From contig JAINUG010000196.1 in assembly GCA_029706075.1 (NCBI GenBank), positions 1,211,001 through 1,275,000 of the forward strand: a stretch of DNA of 64,000 nt, written 5' to 3'. The position numbers and the translations under genes were made by a program. The stretch is from Aldrovandia affinis. Its lineage: Eukaryota > Chordata > Actinopteri > Notacanthiformes > Halosauridae. Of this stretch, positions 55,321 to 64,000 are shown piece after piece. The number at the start of each line of letters is the position of its first letter. Positions within the stretch are counted from its first letter, which is position 1. The notes under the pieces were generated by a model. The model saw nothing but the letters and a program-made list of their open reading frames with translations. It was not told where the DNA came from and made no database searches.

Positions 55321-56252
55321 TGGGAGGTAATGAGACACCAAAAGCTGCCAAATTTTGTTCAGTGTTTAGTTTTAATCTAGGCTCTGATTTTCTGATCACA
55401 AGTTCCTGTAAGCATTATTTACTTACTTACATTACTTACCTATTTAGGAACTTACTGTTCCAACTACTGTGATTTTTTTGTCTTTGGCTAAAATCATTAA
55501 AATGTAAGTGGTGAGTGGAGAAGAGCAGTAATGGAGTAACCCCCTCCCCTCACCCACCTTGGGTAAGAAGGAAAGATAAACACCTGCACACTGTGTTTGC
55601 AAAGTGCCTGCAAATTGTTTACGGCAACAATATTTTAATGGAAGAAGACTTTCCCAAGTGTCCATATCACAAAAAAGGTAGTGGAATATATACAGAGGGC
55701 AACCAAATAGGTGTGACATCCAATCATCCAAACAGTTATTCAGCTCCAGGCGGGTCTGCAATTAAACAGCCAAATGCATCACGTTACATTACAGTTGCTG
55801 AAGAGAGAAAAGACACGCACACGCAAATCTATATACTGCATGCAGAACAAGCCATGTTCAGCCATTGTGCTTGGGAAGACACATCCAGAATGATGGCGTG
55901 ACGTTTTGTCTCATCCTATCACGTAATGGCACCGCGCTACGTGCATGTATGCTCTCCCTCACAGGCCACACATCACGGCAGGTGTGGAGGTGAGAGGGGG
56001 GATAATCCTGTTGGAATTGCTGATGCTGTGTTATCAGGGTAGCAGGCTCGCCTAGTGCAAATGCTTTGTGTGCAGGATTGCAGGGCTAAATAGGCACATA
56101 TGTTACATGTAATGTGACACTTGACTTTATGTAATCCAATTTCCCCCACACACAAGCAAGAACTGGTGACTGTGAAGATGTCCTACCTATTTCTACATTA
56201 TCAAGGGCTTGCAGGCAGGCAGGGTAAACGAGGGAGGGAGGGATAGAGTGAG
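55321..56252. other. Gene-free stretch
   Basis: No gene was recognised. The overlapping frames at 55444-55901 lack family features. Confidence 0.45.
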
Positions 56253-56273
56253 GGAGAGAGAGAGAGAGAGAGA
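56253..56273. repeat. (GA)n microsatellite, target of the hAT element
   Basis: The GA run is cut by the element at 56274 and continues after its other end at 58470. Confidence 0.85.
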
Positions 56274-58469
56274 CAGGGTTCCTACAAGTTTCAACAAGTC
56301 AAATTTAAGACTTTTTTAGACCTTTTTTAGACCTCTTTGAATAGAATTTTAGACCTATTCGCGACACCATATGATAGCTTTTTGTCATCCTCGGGGTGAT
56401 GAAATTAGGGATTTCACTGCCATACAGACAAAAAAGTCTGAAGGATAATTAATATTAAATAAATAAGTCTCAAAAGTACATTTATTTTTATATTTTTATT
56501 AATTGTAGAAAGTCACTTCAAAGGGAAGAGAACAAAGTGCACAAAAGCTTATAACAGCTTAATGTTACAGTATGTATACAAAGAGACACGACACTTGTTA
56601 CTATGTAACAGAGCTGGGGAGGAACTACTTGGGGGCATTTCTGTGAAAACGTTGTGAAAACTGAACCAGTCCCCAACAACAAAAAACGTCACTCAATCTT
56701 TCTGAGCTCTGCTCCCTTTGCCTCTTATCTCCTTCTCAATTATCTCAAGCTCGCCAACTTCTTCTTGCTGCCCTTTCGCAGGATGTTTGACTTGGAGATG
56801 AGCTCGGCCATCTGCCTGGGACAAGATGAGCAGCTTCTGGCAAAAGCCCAGAGGTCAGGGTAGGGCTCGCTGAGGACATCACGCAAGAAGACATCCACTC
56901 TCTTTCACATGGGTTGGAAAGAGTGGAACTCCTCACTTCTCCCCTCAAGGGACAGGAGAGCACCGAACTGCTCCAGTATAACATCACCTATCACAAAACA
57001 TATAAAAGAAAAAAATTACATAAATCAGTACATCAACAATTAGACATGTATTGGTCATTCTAGATTCACTGAAACTACACTGGTTGACATAAAAGGGCAC
57101 TGTAGCCAATATGGCTGTGATAATTGCAATATTGGCTAACAACAATCATTTCAAATGTACTCAAACACTCATTCCTATGAAGCTGAAAATTAACATGTAC
57201 TGTAGCTAGTATGTTCACAGATGAGACAAGTAGGCTAAGTTAACGTTAGCCTACAATAGGCCCACTGATGTAAAGTTAGCTGTGACACACTACAGCTAAT
57301 GGCATTATAGAAAAATAGCTACCAAATGGAACAGATCAATAATTGATTTTGCGTTACTTACTTTGACATTCGCCAGCAAGTCCTGCGCTGTTGCATGTCC
57401 CATGAACTGGGACCCCAGGTACCTAGACTGGACTTTCCCCTCATCCCAGAAAGCGAACATGTATGTCCAGCTGCTTGGTCTTGGTCGCCTTGTTCAAACT
57501 TTCATCAAACATAACAACGAATGGTCCGTTGTTGACTTTCGCGACGAGATCCCTCTTTATGTATTCCGCCAAACCGAACTTTGTGATATAAGCCGTCTTA
57601 TCACCACCACACGCAAATGTTTCGCGATGTCAGAATCGGGAACATGCGGGCAAAAAGCTTGCCAATGCCTTCGTTGCTGTTATAGGACCGGTGTTTAACT
57701 ACGGTTTCCAGCGTCCACATCACTTCTGCCACCAGTGTTGGCGTGGATCCCAGCGCAAGCGGATCCCAGCGTCGATTCTTCCTTGAGTAGCGGGAGGCCG
57801 ATTAGAGGTACCGGGAGACTGGGCCGCGGTAGCGGGGCTGGGAGGCCGGAGGCGGAGCTGCAGGCACTGCGTCCCCGAAGGAGGAAGCATGGAGGAGAGT
57901 TGTCTGGTTTGTGGCAGACCTCTTATTTGGGTCTCATGTTTCGAGGACTTCGCATGCGATTCAGAGACTTTACCCCTAATGTTCCGAGTTTAATATTTGT
58001 TTTGCATAAAGTACAACGGGCTTCGTGCGGATTCCCATCCACTGCTTTTAACCAGGACCTAAACGCGCTTTTCTCTACCCATAGCTCATTAAACCTACAC
58101 TTGCCCATGGCTTATCAAATTACATAGCGAGGAAACTCAAAACCAAACACGAGTAGTTAGCTAGCTAGCTCTTGTCTACGTTCAACCAACTCGAACGATA
58201 CGTAGCTTCGTTCGCCAATAATTTCTCCGGGGCAGCGAATTTGCATTTTTTGGTTCCAGCTTGATTAATTTCCGTGTAAATAGATAGGACTGATTTCTTT
58301 GCAGGACACTCAAAACATTTTTAACACAATAGAGAGCTAATCTCACTTTTAAGACCTAGCACCTCATTTTTAGACCTAATAACTAAAATTTAAGACCTTT
58401 TTAGGCCTTAAAAATCAGATTGTTGGATTTTAGACTTTAAGGCTTTTTAAGACCAGCGCGGGAACCCTG
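56274..58469 (-). mobile_element. hAT-like transposon, 2.2 kb, in a GA microsatellite
   Basis: The left end CAGGGTTCCTACAAG and the right end, read in reverse complement (CAGGGTTCCCGCGC), form short inverted repeats. GAGAGAGA lies on both sides, which fits an 8-bp duplication but is not decisive inside a GA repeat. Subterminal TTTTTAGACCT words recur on both sides. The minus strand carries a BED-type finger near 57900-58108 and further protein-like pieces to about 56745. GCTAGC words appear at 58155-58175. Confidence 0.75.
57900..58108 (-). pseudogene. BED-like zinc finger start of an hAT-type protein
   Basis: The ATG at 58108 opens MGKCRFNELWVEKSAFRSWL, then HEARCTLCKTNIKLGTLGVK. W, CxxC and the G-x-x-x-L spacing match the finger that begins many hAT-type proteins in fish. 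The expected histidine pair is lost in a frame change near 57925 (after KSLNR). A possible C-terminal part (EPYPDLWAFARSCSS, then KSNILRKGSKKK) lies on the same strand at about 56740-56900. Confidence 0.65.
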
Positions 58470-58651
58470 GAGAGAGAGAGAAAAGAAAGAGAAAATGTTT
58501 TAAAAATTCCATATCGTACCCCTTGAAAAAATGTTTTTCCTTAACTAAATGTATAAAATACAATTTTGTAAATCTTATGTAATTACTGTTGTTCTGTCAC
58601 AAATTTCTATGCCACGACAAATCACTACTAAATGTTGATTTGTATTGAATT

Positions 58652-58652
<1 letters not shown>
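58470..58652. other. Short gene-free stretch
   Basis: GA remnant and unique sequence. No feature was seen. Confidence 0.5.

Positions 58653-58731
<79 letters not shown>
58653..58731. repeat. (GA)n microsatellite, about 79 bp
   Basis: Uninterrupted AG dinucleotide repeat. Confidence 0.97.
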
Positions 58732-58733
<2 letters not shown>

Positions 58734-59569
58734 TTCAGATGTTATCCTTCTTGTGATTTCAAGTAGTCAGTGTACACAGTGAAGGTCACTTGTCTCACCT
58801 CCAGTCCCTGGAATCAAGTGAAGATATTAAGGTGTTCTGTCCAGGATCAGGTTACATTGAGACAGTCAGTGCTGTGGGGCGAGAACAGGCAAAAAAGCCT
58901 AGGGCTTAGCTGTTGCTTGTGAATTTATCAGCTGCAAAATAAAGGAATAAAAAGAATACAAACTAAAAACAACAGGGACTTGGAGAATACAACATGATAT
59001 AGCTGCACCAATTGTAGATTTATTTCCTCTATCAGGCTGTTGTCTTTCTTTCTAAGCATGGTCAATAAATTGATTGGCAGTCCAGGTGGACACCAATTGA
59101 GGTATAAATGGGAGGCCATTGCTTTTACTTTCAGTTTTCTTTGTTGTCAGTCTGGTACGCCAGTCAGCGTATTGGAAAGCCTGCAATATTTGCTGGGTTT
59201 TTTTCTTGTTTATGTTTGAATGAAGTACAGTCAATATGTCACAGTTCCTACAACCCCACTGTTTGGAGCAAATATTAATAAATCCCTTCTATTGTGTCGG
59301 ACAGATTTGACCCGAATTTAGGTGTCTATCATCACAAAAAGGCTGGTTAACATACTTGTTTTAGCAAGTATGACTTTGTTTTAGGCCAGGTGACTTTGCC
59401 TAATTTGGGGTCATGAACTTCTATACAGAATATTGACATCTTGATGTTTTTGTTTATTTCTATATGCACTTTGCACCCCATTTTGATGTTTCGGCCATTT
59501 TTGGCCGCAAAGGAGAATAGGCCTTTATGAACTAGCAGCTAGTATAAATAAGATGGACACTTTGTTTTT

Positions 59570-59571
<2 letters not shown>
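58732..59571. other. Gene-free stretch
   Basis: A short phrase at 59050-59110 is compatible with chance. No gene or repeat family was recognised. Confidence 0.5.

Positions 59572-59663
<92 letters not shown>
59572..59663. repeat. (CA)n microsatellite, about 92 bp
   Basis: A pure CA run of about 46 units. Poly-Thr-His and poly-Cys-Val frames across it are artefacts. Confidence 0.98.
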
Positions 59664-59666
<3 letters not shown>

Positions 59667-60039
59667 GTTCTCACCACAAGCATAAAGACTATCCCAAATA
59701 GATGCAAATATTTTTTCTTACTTTTATTTGAACAAAAGGCATATTTATAAATATATTTTATCTTCAAAATGCTAACTAATGCCTCATAGACATAACATGA
59801 GACAGATGCAGATCTAAGTTTTGGGAATCCACTCTGTTGCTGTCTGAGAGGGGCAACACTGATATAGAAAAGGTCCCACTCACCATTTACTCACTCAATC
59901 ACTCATAAGCAATTGTCAGAAGAGGAACATGAGCAGAAGACTCATGTACAGCCAGTGAAGCCCTCGCTGTACTCTTAGACAATGATAATGACAGTGAAAT
60001 AGAGGAGGAAGTGTCTGAAACTGAGGACAATGTTGAACA
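59664..60039. other. Gene-free stretch
   Basis: Nothing was recognised. An acidic plus-strand phrase near 59975-60035 is short and open-ended. Confidence 0.45.
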
Positions 60040-60041
60040 TA

Positions 60042-61014
60042 CACTACCAGTCAAAAGTTTTAGAACACCCCCTTTTTCCATTTTTTTTTGACATTTAAGC
60101 AGTTCAAGTCCAGTGAATAACCTAAAATGGTACATAAGCAGTAAACTGCCAGAGGTTAAAAAAAAAGTTTAGGTTACCAAAAACTGAAAAAATAATGTAC
60201 ATTTTATGGCAGTGAGTAGTTTCCTACACCATCAAAAGGCACTTGGAAACTGGAGGAAACTCTGACAGGAAGAGGTCTGGCAGACCCAAAGCCACAACAA
60301 AATCAGAAGACAAGTTTCTGAGAGTCAACAGCTTGCATGATAGGCAGCTCACAGGACAGCTTCAAGCACAGCTTAACACTGGTTGAAGTAAGGAAGTCTC
60401 AGTTTCAACTGTAAAGAGAAGACTGCAAGCTGCAGGTTTGACAGGTCGAGTGGCAGTAAGAAAGCCATTGCTAAGATGGCAAAATAATAAAAAGAGGCTT
60501 GGTTGGGCCATGAAGTGCCACCAGCAGGGCTGGACTGGCTATATAGTCTACGGGCAAATGCCCGGTGGGCGATCTAGTTTTGGACTACTAAAGACTGGAA
60601 GAAGGTCTTATGGATTTTTCTCCCAATGAATCAAATCAAAATTTGAAATCTTTGGTTCATCACGCAGGGTTTTTGTATGCCGTTGATTAGGCGAAAGGAT
60701 GGTTCCTCAGTGTGTGACACCAACTGTCAAACATGGAGGAGGAAGCGTGATGGTCTGGGGCTCTTTTGCTGGATCCAGAGTTGGCGACTTGCACAGAGTG
60801 ACTGTTAACCCACGTTAACCCATTACTTGTTCCCTGAAAAGGGCCTTTTTATAACTCTGAATTTTACATTATTTTTCAGTTTTTGGTAACCTAAACTTGT
60901 TTTTTAACCTCTGGCAGTTTACCGCTTACCTTTGTACCATTTTAGGTTATTCACTGGACTTGAACTGCTTACATTTCTGTAAAAACTGGAAAATGGGGGT
61001 GTTGACCGGTAGTG
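60042..61014 (+). mobile_element. Internally deleted Tc1/mariner element, second copy
   Basis: CACTACCAGTCAAAAGTTTT starts at 60042 with TA at 60040-60041. The right end is ACCGGTAGTG at 61014 with TA at 61015-61016. The order and the deletion junction (GGATCCAGAGTTGGCGACTT, then GCACAGAGTGACTGTTAACC) are the same as in the copy at 2637-5857. The right inverted repeat has lost about 10 bp between GTGTT and GACCGGTAG. The DNA-binding segment is disrupted by a TGA near 60384-60390. An insertion lies at about 60525-60580. Confidence 0.92.
60525..60580. repeat. Short foreign insert in the second Tc1 copy
   Basis: CAGGGCTGGACTGGCTATAT, then GGGCAAATGCCCGGTGGGCG, is absent from the sister copy (complement of about 3050-3085). 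It contains the palindrome GGGCAAATGCCC. Its source family is uncertain, but it resembles a dispersed fish repeat with GGGCTGGACTGGC. Confidence 0.65.
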
Positions 61015-61016
61015 TA

Positions 61017-61466
61017 ATTCGGACTACAATGAATCATCCTCTGAGTTACAGGTCATAATGGATATTATTGTGCCAAATATGCCCCTCATTAAATGCAAGA
61101 CAAACATTACATGTGTAAGATACTAAAAACATGCCAGCAATTTTTTTAAAGCACATTATGACCATCATGGCCAGTTTAATTAATAATTAGTACATTTTGT
61201 GTGCTTTGTAATGAAAAACGAGTGGTGTAATATCAAGGGAAACCTGTCCTATATGGACGAAAAACTGAAATATCTGGTCAAGTTTGTAATGATAGTCAGT
61301 GACATGATGATCATTTCAAATAATTCATTTTTGAGGAGGTTAAATATATATATCATACAATTTTGAGGTGACTTGTATAGCACCGGCTATTTTTGGCCGA
61401 AACACTATTCATTGGGTAAACATTGAAACATAATACAAGGGTTTTAATAAACATTCACTGCTCCAT
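61017..61466. other. Gene-free stretch
   Basis: AT-rich sequence with no supported feature. Confidence 0.5.
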
Positions 61467-61481
61467 CCACTGCCTCTTTTT

Positions 61482-61819
61482 TTAAAATAAATTTTATTTC
61501 AAATTTTTTCCCCGTTTTTCTCCCAATTTGGTTGCCAATTATACCCTCTATTTATTTCAATTCCCCACCCCCACGAGTCCGCCGCCCGTCCTCCGGGAGC
61601 GAGACACACATTCCTGGCCGATTGTTCCCACCTCTTCCTCGACGGAAATTCTTCCACGAACGCCTTTAACCTTCTCCTCGACGGACTCATGCCGGCTTAC
61701 CTTCCCCCCTCCCCCGGAGGCGGACAGCCAAATGCCGCCTCCGATTGGGGCTGACGACCAGGGCCGGTCTGGTAGAGACGTGGGTTTTGACCGTGTTAGA
61801 CCGCTACGCCATCTGCTGC
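61482..61819 (-). mobile_element. tRNA-derived SINE (family A) with 15-bp target duplication
   Basis: CCACTGCCTCTTTTT lies at 61467-61481 and 61820-61834. On the minus strand the head reads GCAGCAGATGGCGTAGCGGT, and the B-box is decayed (GGTCAAAACCC). The body has GGCTGTCCGCCTCCGGGGG. The tail has AGAGGGTATAATTGGCAACC. Confidence 0.93.
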
Positions 61820-61834
61820 CCACTGCCTCTTTTT

Positions 61835-62558
61835 ACTCTGCAGTCCACCAGCTGAGCTGCACAGTCATTGCATTGGTGGAGCAGGCAGACTGCAAGAGCC
61901 TGATCAACCAGAGGAGTTGCTCTTGTGTGAAGAGGCAGATACAACCATGCCGACCAAAAAAGCCCTCTCTCCCTGAGCAATGGTACAACCAATTATGTGC
62001 TGGCCTCAATGAATGCCAGCCACAGTTGGCCCTGACCTTGTCAGGATTCAATACTAGATCACAGGGTGCATCATTCTAGTAAAAACCAGGACAAGCCACC
62101 TGACAGTCCCTCTAAATGCCATCTTATGTACATATTATCAGTTACATAATATACCTTTGGTATAGTCTACCTACAAATAATACTGACCATTGGTTGCATG
62201 GAACAGTTCAATAATGTGGTGACATGAAGTTTTGTTATCATACTGTGTTTAACATAGAGGAATGGCAATATCTATTGTACCGATACATTTCATGGTTGGC
62301 ATCTGCCCACTCTTTGTTTAAGATCATTGATGCAATTCTCTGGTCTTTCAAGACAAAATGCAATGTTTGATTTTATGGTCTTGGAAACATTCACTGCACT
62401 TGGTTCAATCCATATGTTGTTGCACAAGTTTATTGTGTCAGTAATCTAACCAAATATAGCTTGATTTATTTTCATAACTCATAAATTGTGTTGTGTCTTC
62501 TGTCATGTCTTCTGATTAGCATTGTTATACAATTCCCATAAAGCATTTCACCAACATC
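61835..62558. other. Gene-free stretch
   Basis: The part 61845-62070 keeps an open frame that continues from the SINE, so it is not a gene by itself. It may be an unlisted repeat. The rest is AT-rich and unrecognised. Confidence 0.4.
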
Positions 62559-62566
62559 TCCTAGAC

Positions 62567-62773
62567 CAGGGGTATTCAAATCCAGGCCTCGAGTTCTGCA
62601 GTGTCTCCAGGTATTTGCTACAACCATGCACTACACCACCTGATTTCACTAATTAGCTTGCTTCCTGGACCAAGGAGGTAAACTAATTATTCTAAATCAG
62701 GTGGTGTAGTGTGTGGTTGAAGAAAATACCTGCAGACAATGCAAACCTCAAGGCCTGGATTTGAATACCCCCG
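62567..62773. mobile_element. 207-bp hAT MITE with exact 8-bp target duplication
   Basis: TCCTAGAC lies at 62559-62566 and 62774-62781. The ends CAGGGGTATTCAAATCCAGG and, in reverse complement, CGGGGGTATTCAAATCCAGG match over more than 25 bp. Further inner parts are also inverted (TCAGGTGGTGTAGT against ACTACACCACCTGA), so the RNA could form a long hairpin. No coding capacity. Confidence 0.96.
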
Positions 62774-62781
62774 TCCTAGAC

Positions 62782-63034
62782 AGACAATTACTGTACAATG
62801 AACTATGGGAAATTGAGGCAAGGAAACACAGACACAGCTGCATACACTCTCTTTCAAAATAAAGTTTAGGAAGAAAGATAGGAAAATTGCATTGACACAC
62901 CAAATTTCTTGATTGATTCTCAAGGACAAGTATCTGCAGATAATAGATTTTTAATCATAAAGATAATGTATGCTGAGAGCATGAATGCCGATGTACATAT
63001 ACTTTTTGTACAACACAGAGATGGGTTCTAACAT
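62782..63034. other. Short gene-free stretch
   Basis: No feature was recognised. Confidence 0.5.
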
Positions 63035-63173
63035 TATAAGCAGACACTTTTATCCAAAGTGATTAAAGTAGTGAATGCATACATTTTTCAGTATATGTGG
63101 TCCTAATGGGAATCAAACCCACAACCTAAGCTTTTTCAGCACCATGCTGTACCTACTGAGCCACACAGAACCG
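63035..63173 (-). mobile_element. tRNA-derived SINE (family B) with L2-type tail
   Basis: Read on the minus strand: GGTTCTGTGTGGCTCAGTAG (A-box region), TTAGGTTGTGGGTTTGATTC with CC (B-box), CACATATACTGAAAAATGTA, then CACTTTGGATAAAAGTGTCT, the L2-like tail. It matches the copy at 29949 in order and spacing. Confidence 0.88.
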
Positions 63174-64000
63174 GTCTGCCAGCTTACATAATCTCTCAAA
63201 ATCTTAGGAGCACACTTTTATCAATCAAGGTATTAGTACATATATTGTTCTCTGGGTATTTGTATTATCATCTGCAGATAGTAAAAATACATAGTTTTTT
63301 CCTTTGCTTTTTTAACGTGGATAAACACATTTTTGTTTGCCACCAGCTCAGCCTTCGTCTGCAACTAAACTCATGTCACGCATGTCCCACATGGTCTAAA
63401 CTAGATCTGACATAATCAAACAGGTTTTCATCCTTGCCAACTGGTTAAAGAGGAAAATAAATAAATAAAAAATAATGCAGCAGATGATTCAGTGATTCAG
63501 TAGTGCTCCGGGGGACAGCAGTGCACCCTGGGAAAAAAGGCAAGCTCTCAGTGGCTGTCATTACCTGTCGCTCGGGCCGCCTATGTGTGACAAGGGGCTG
63601 TCAGAGAGGACAGAGTGTAATTATCTGATCGAGGCGAGGGGACGACTTGATGGCTGGAAGCAAAACAGTCGGAGGAACCTGACAAATGAGCTCGTAAATG
63701 CGCCGAGAGAGGATGCCCGGAGAGAAGCCAAGGCAGGCTGAGCAGGCACTCCCGAGCACATCCAGATATCTTTACTGTACAGTGGGATGGGGGGCAGCTT
63801 TTAATGGCAGGTGGGAGCAATATGTTTCTGATACAGCTGCTGGGAAAATTACTAAAAATAATACTTTTTTTCCATTCTATGGTGAGCAAATAGTATTTTC
63901 ATAGTGAATAGGGGGAATATTTAAATGATATGTAAACTAATCACTTTGTACAAGGAAAACCTGCTACCTTCAGCTCAGAGGCCTAAGGTATGTAGAGATG
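63174..64000. other. Gene-free stretch with a possible conserved element
   Basis: The part at about 63540-63790 is GC-richer and repeat-free (GTCATTACCTGTCGCTCGGG, GTAATTATCTGATCGAGGCG, TGAGCTCGTAAATGCGCCGA). It stands out from AT-rich flanks and could be a conserved regulatory element. No exon signals were found. Confidence 0.35.

Noticed and set aside
57363-58127. Plus-strand frames of 111 and 130 codons
   Set aside because: They lie opposite the hAT-type protein remnant on the minus strand and have no family features.
59525-59767. Poly-Cys-Val and poly-Thr-His frames
   Set aside because: Produced by the CA microsatellite at 59572-59663.
61528-62079. A 183-codon plus-strand frame
   Set aside because: Its first half is the complement of a SINE and the rest is unremarkable, so it is a chance fusion across a repeat boundary.

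Overview
This window looks like vertebrate nuclear DNA, most likely from a ray-finned fish, and not a microbial genome. It is AT-rich and almost gene-free. It holds long CA, TG and GA microsatellites, tRNA-derived SINEs, L2- and CR1-type LINEs, and many cut-and-paste transposons (Tc1/mariner, hAT, PIF/Harbinger, piggyBac-like) typical of teleosts. Nearly every open reading frame above 100 codons is either a transposon protein or a low-complexity artefact.

Only one host coding exon is supported. At 42381-42514 (+) an acceptor AG, a short 5'UTR, an ATG at 42433, a 27-codon signal-peptide-like stretch and a GTGAGT donor form a first coding exon in phase 1. The peptide start (MLAVWAP) and end (SPLSLRI) resemble the beginning of kainate receptor GRIK4/KA1, so the window may lie across the 5' introns of grik4. 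That naming is from memory and needs an alignment. Several repeat-poor stretches (about 12.7-13.0, 18.2-18.3, 19.1-19.3, 24.7-24.9, 52.3-52.45 and 63.5-63.8 kb) look like possible conserved non-coding elements, which is inference only.

Layout. 0-9.7 kb: a foldback repeat; an internally deleted Tc1 copy (2637-5857) split by a 5'-truncated L2 LINE; a SINE; a nearly intact Tc1 transposon (7350-8916) with one stop codon in its transposase; and a second SINE with an 11-bp target duplication. 9.7-30 kb: mostly unannotated DNA with a 1-kb inverted-repeat element in an AT microsatellite, three Tc1-like relics or MITEs, GCTAGC-rich islands and an hAT derivative with an exact 8-bp duplication. 30-37 kb: a DD36E-type Tc1/mariner element with a 318-codon transposase, a decayed Tc1-like copy, SINEs and microsatellites. 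37.9-41.7 kb: a PIF/Harbinger element containing a CR1-like LINE that itself contains an LTR-like insert. 42.4 kb: the receptor-like exon. 42.9-50.8 kb: a second CR1-like LINE in the opposite orientation, broken by three insertions, two of which carry further insertions (a Harbinger element holding an L2 tail, an LTR-like sequence holding a TTAA-flanked piggyBac-like element, and another LINE). 52-64 kb: two TTAA MITEs, more SINEs, an hAT element with a BED-finger gene remnant, a second copy of the deleted Tc1 family, a 207-bp hAT MITE and a tRNA-SINE with an L2-type tail.

The elements form a readable order of insertion rather than a pathway. L2 LINEs appear to have moved their own 3' fragments and probably the SINEs sharing their tail. 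Full-length Tc1 relatives would have moved the deleted copies, and Harbinger, hAT and piggyBac elements supplied the MITEs. No CRISPR array, operon, rRNA or free-standing tRNA gene was seen.
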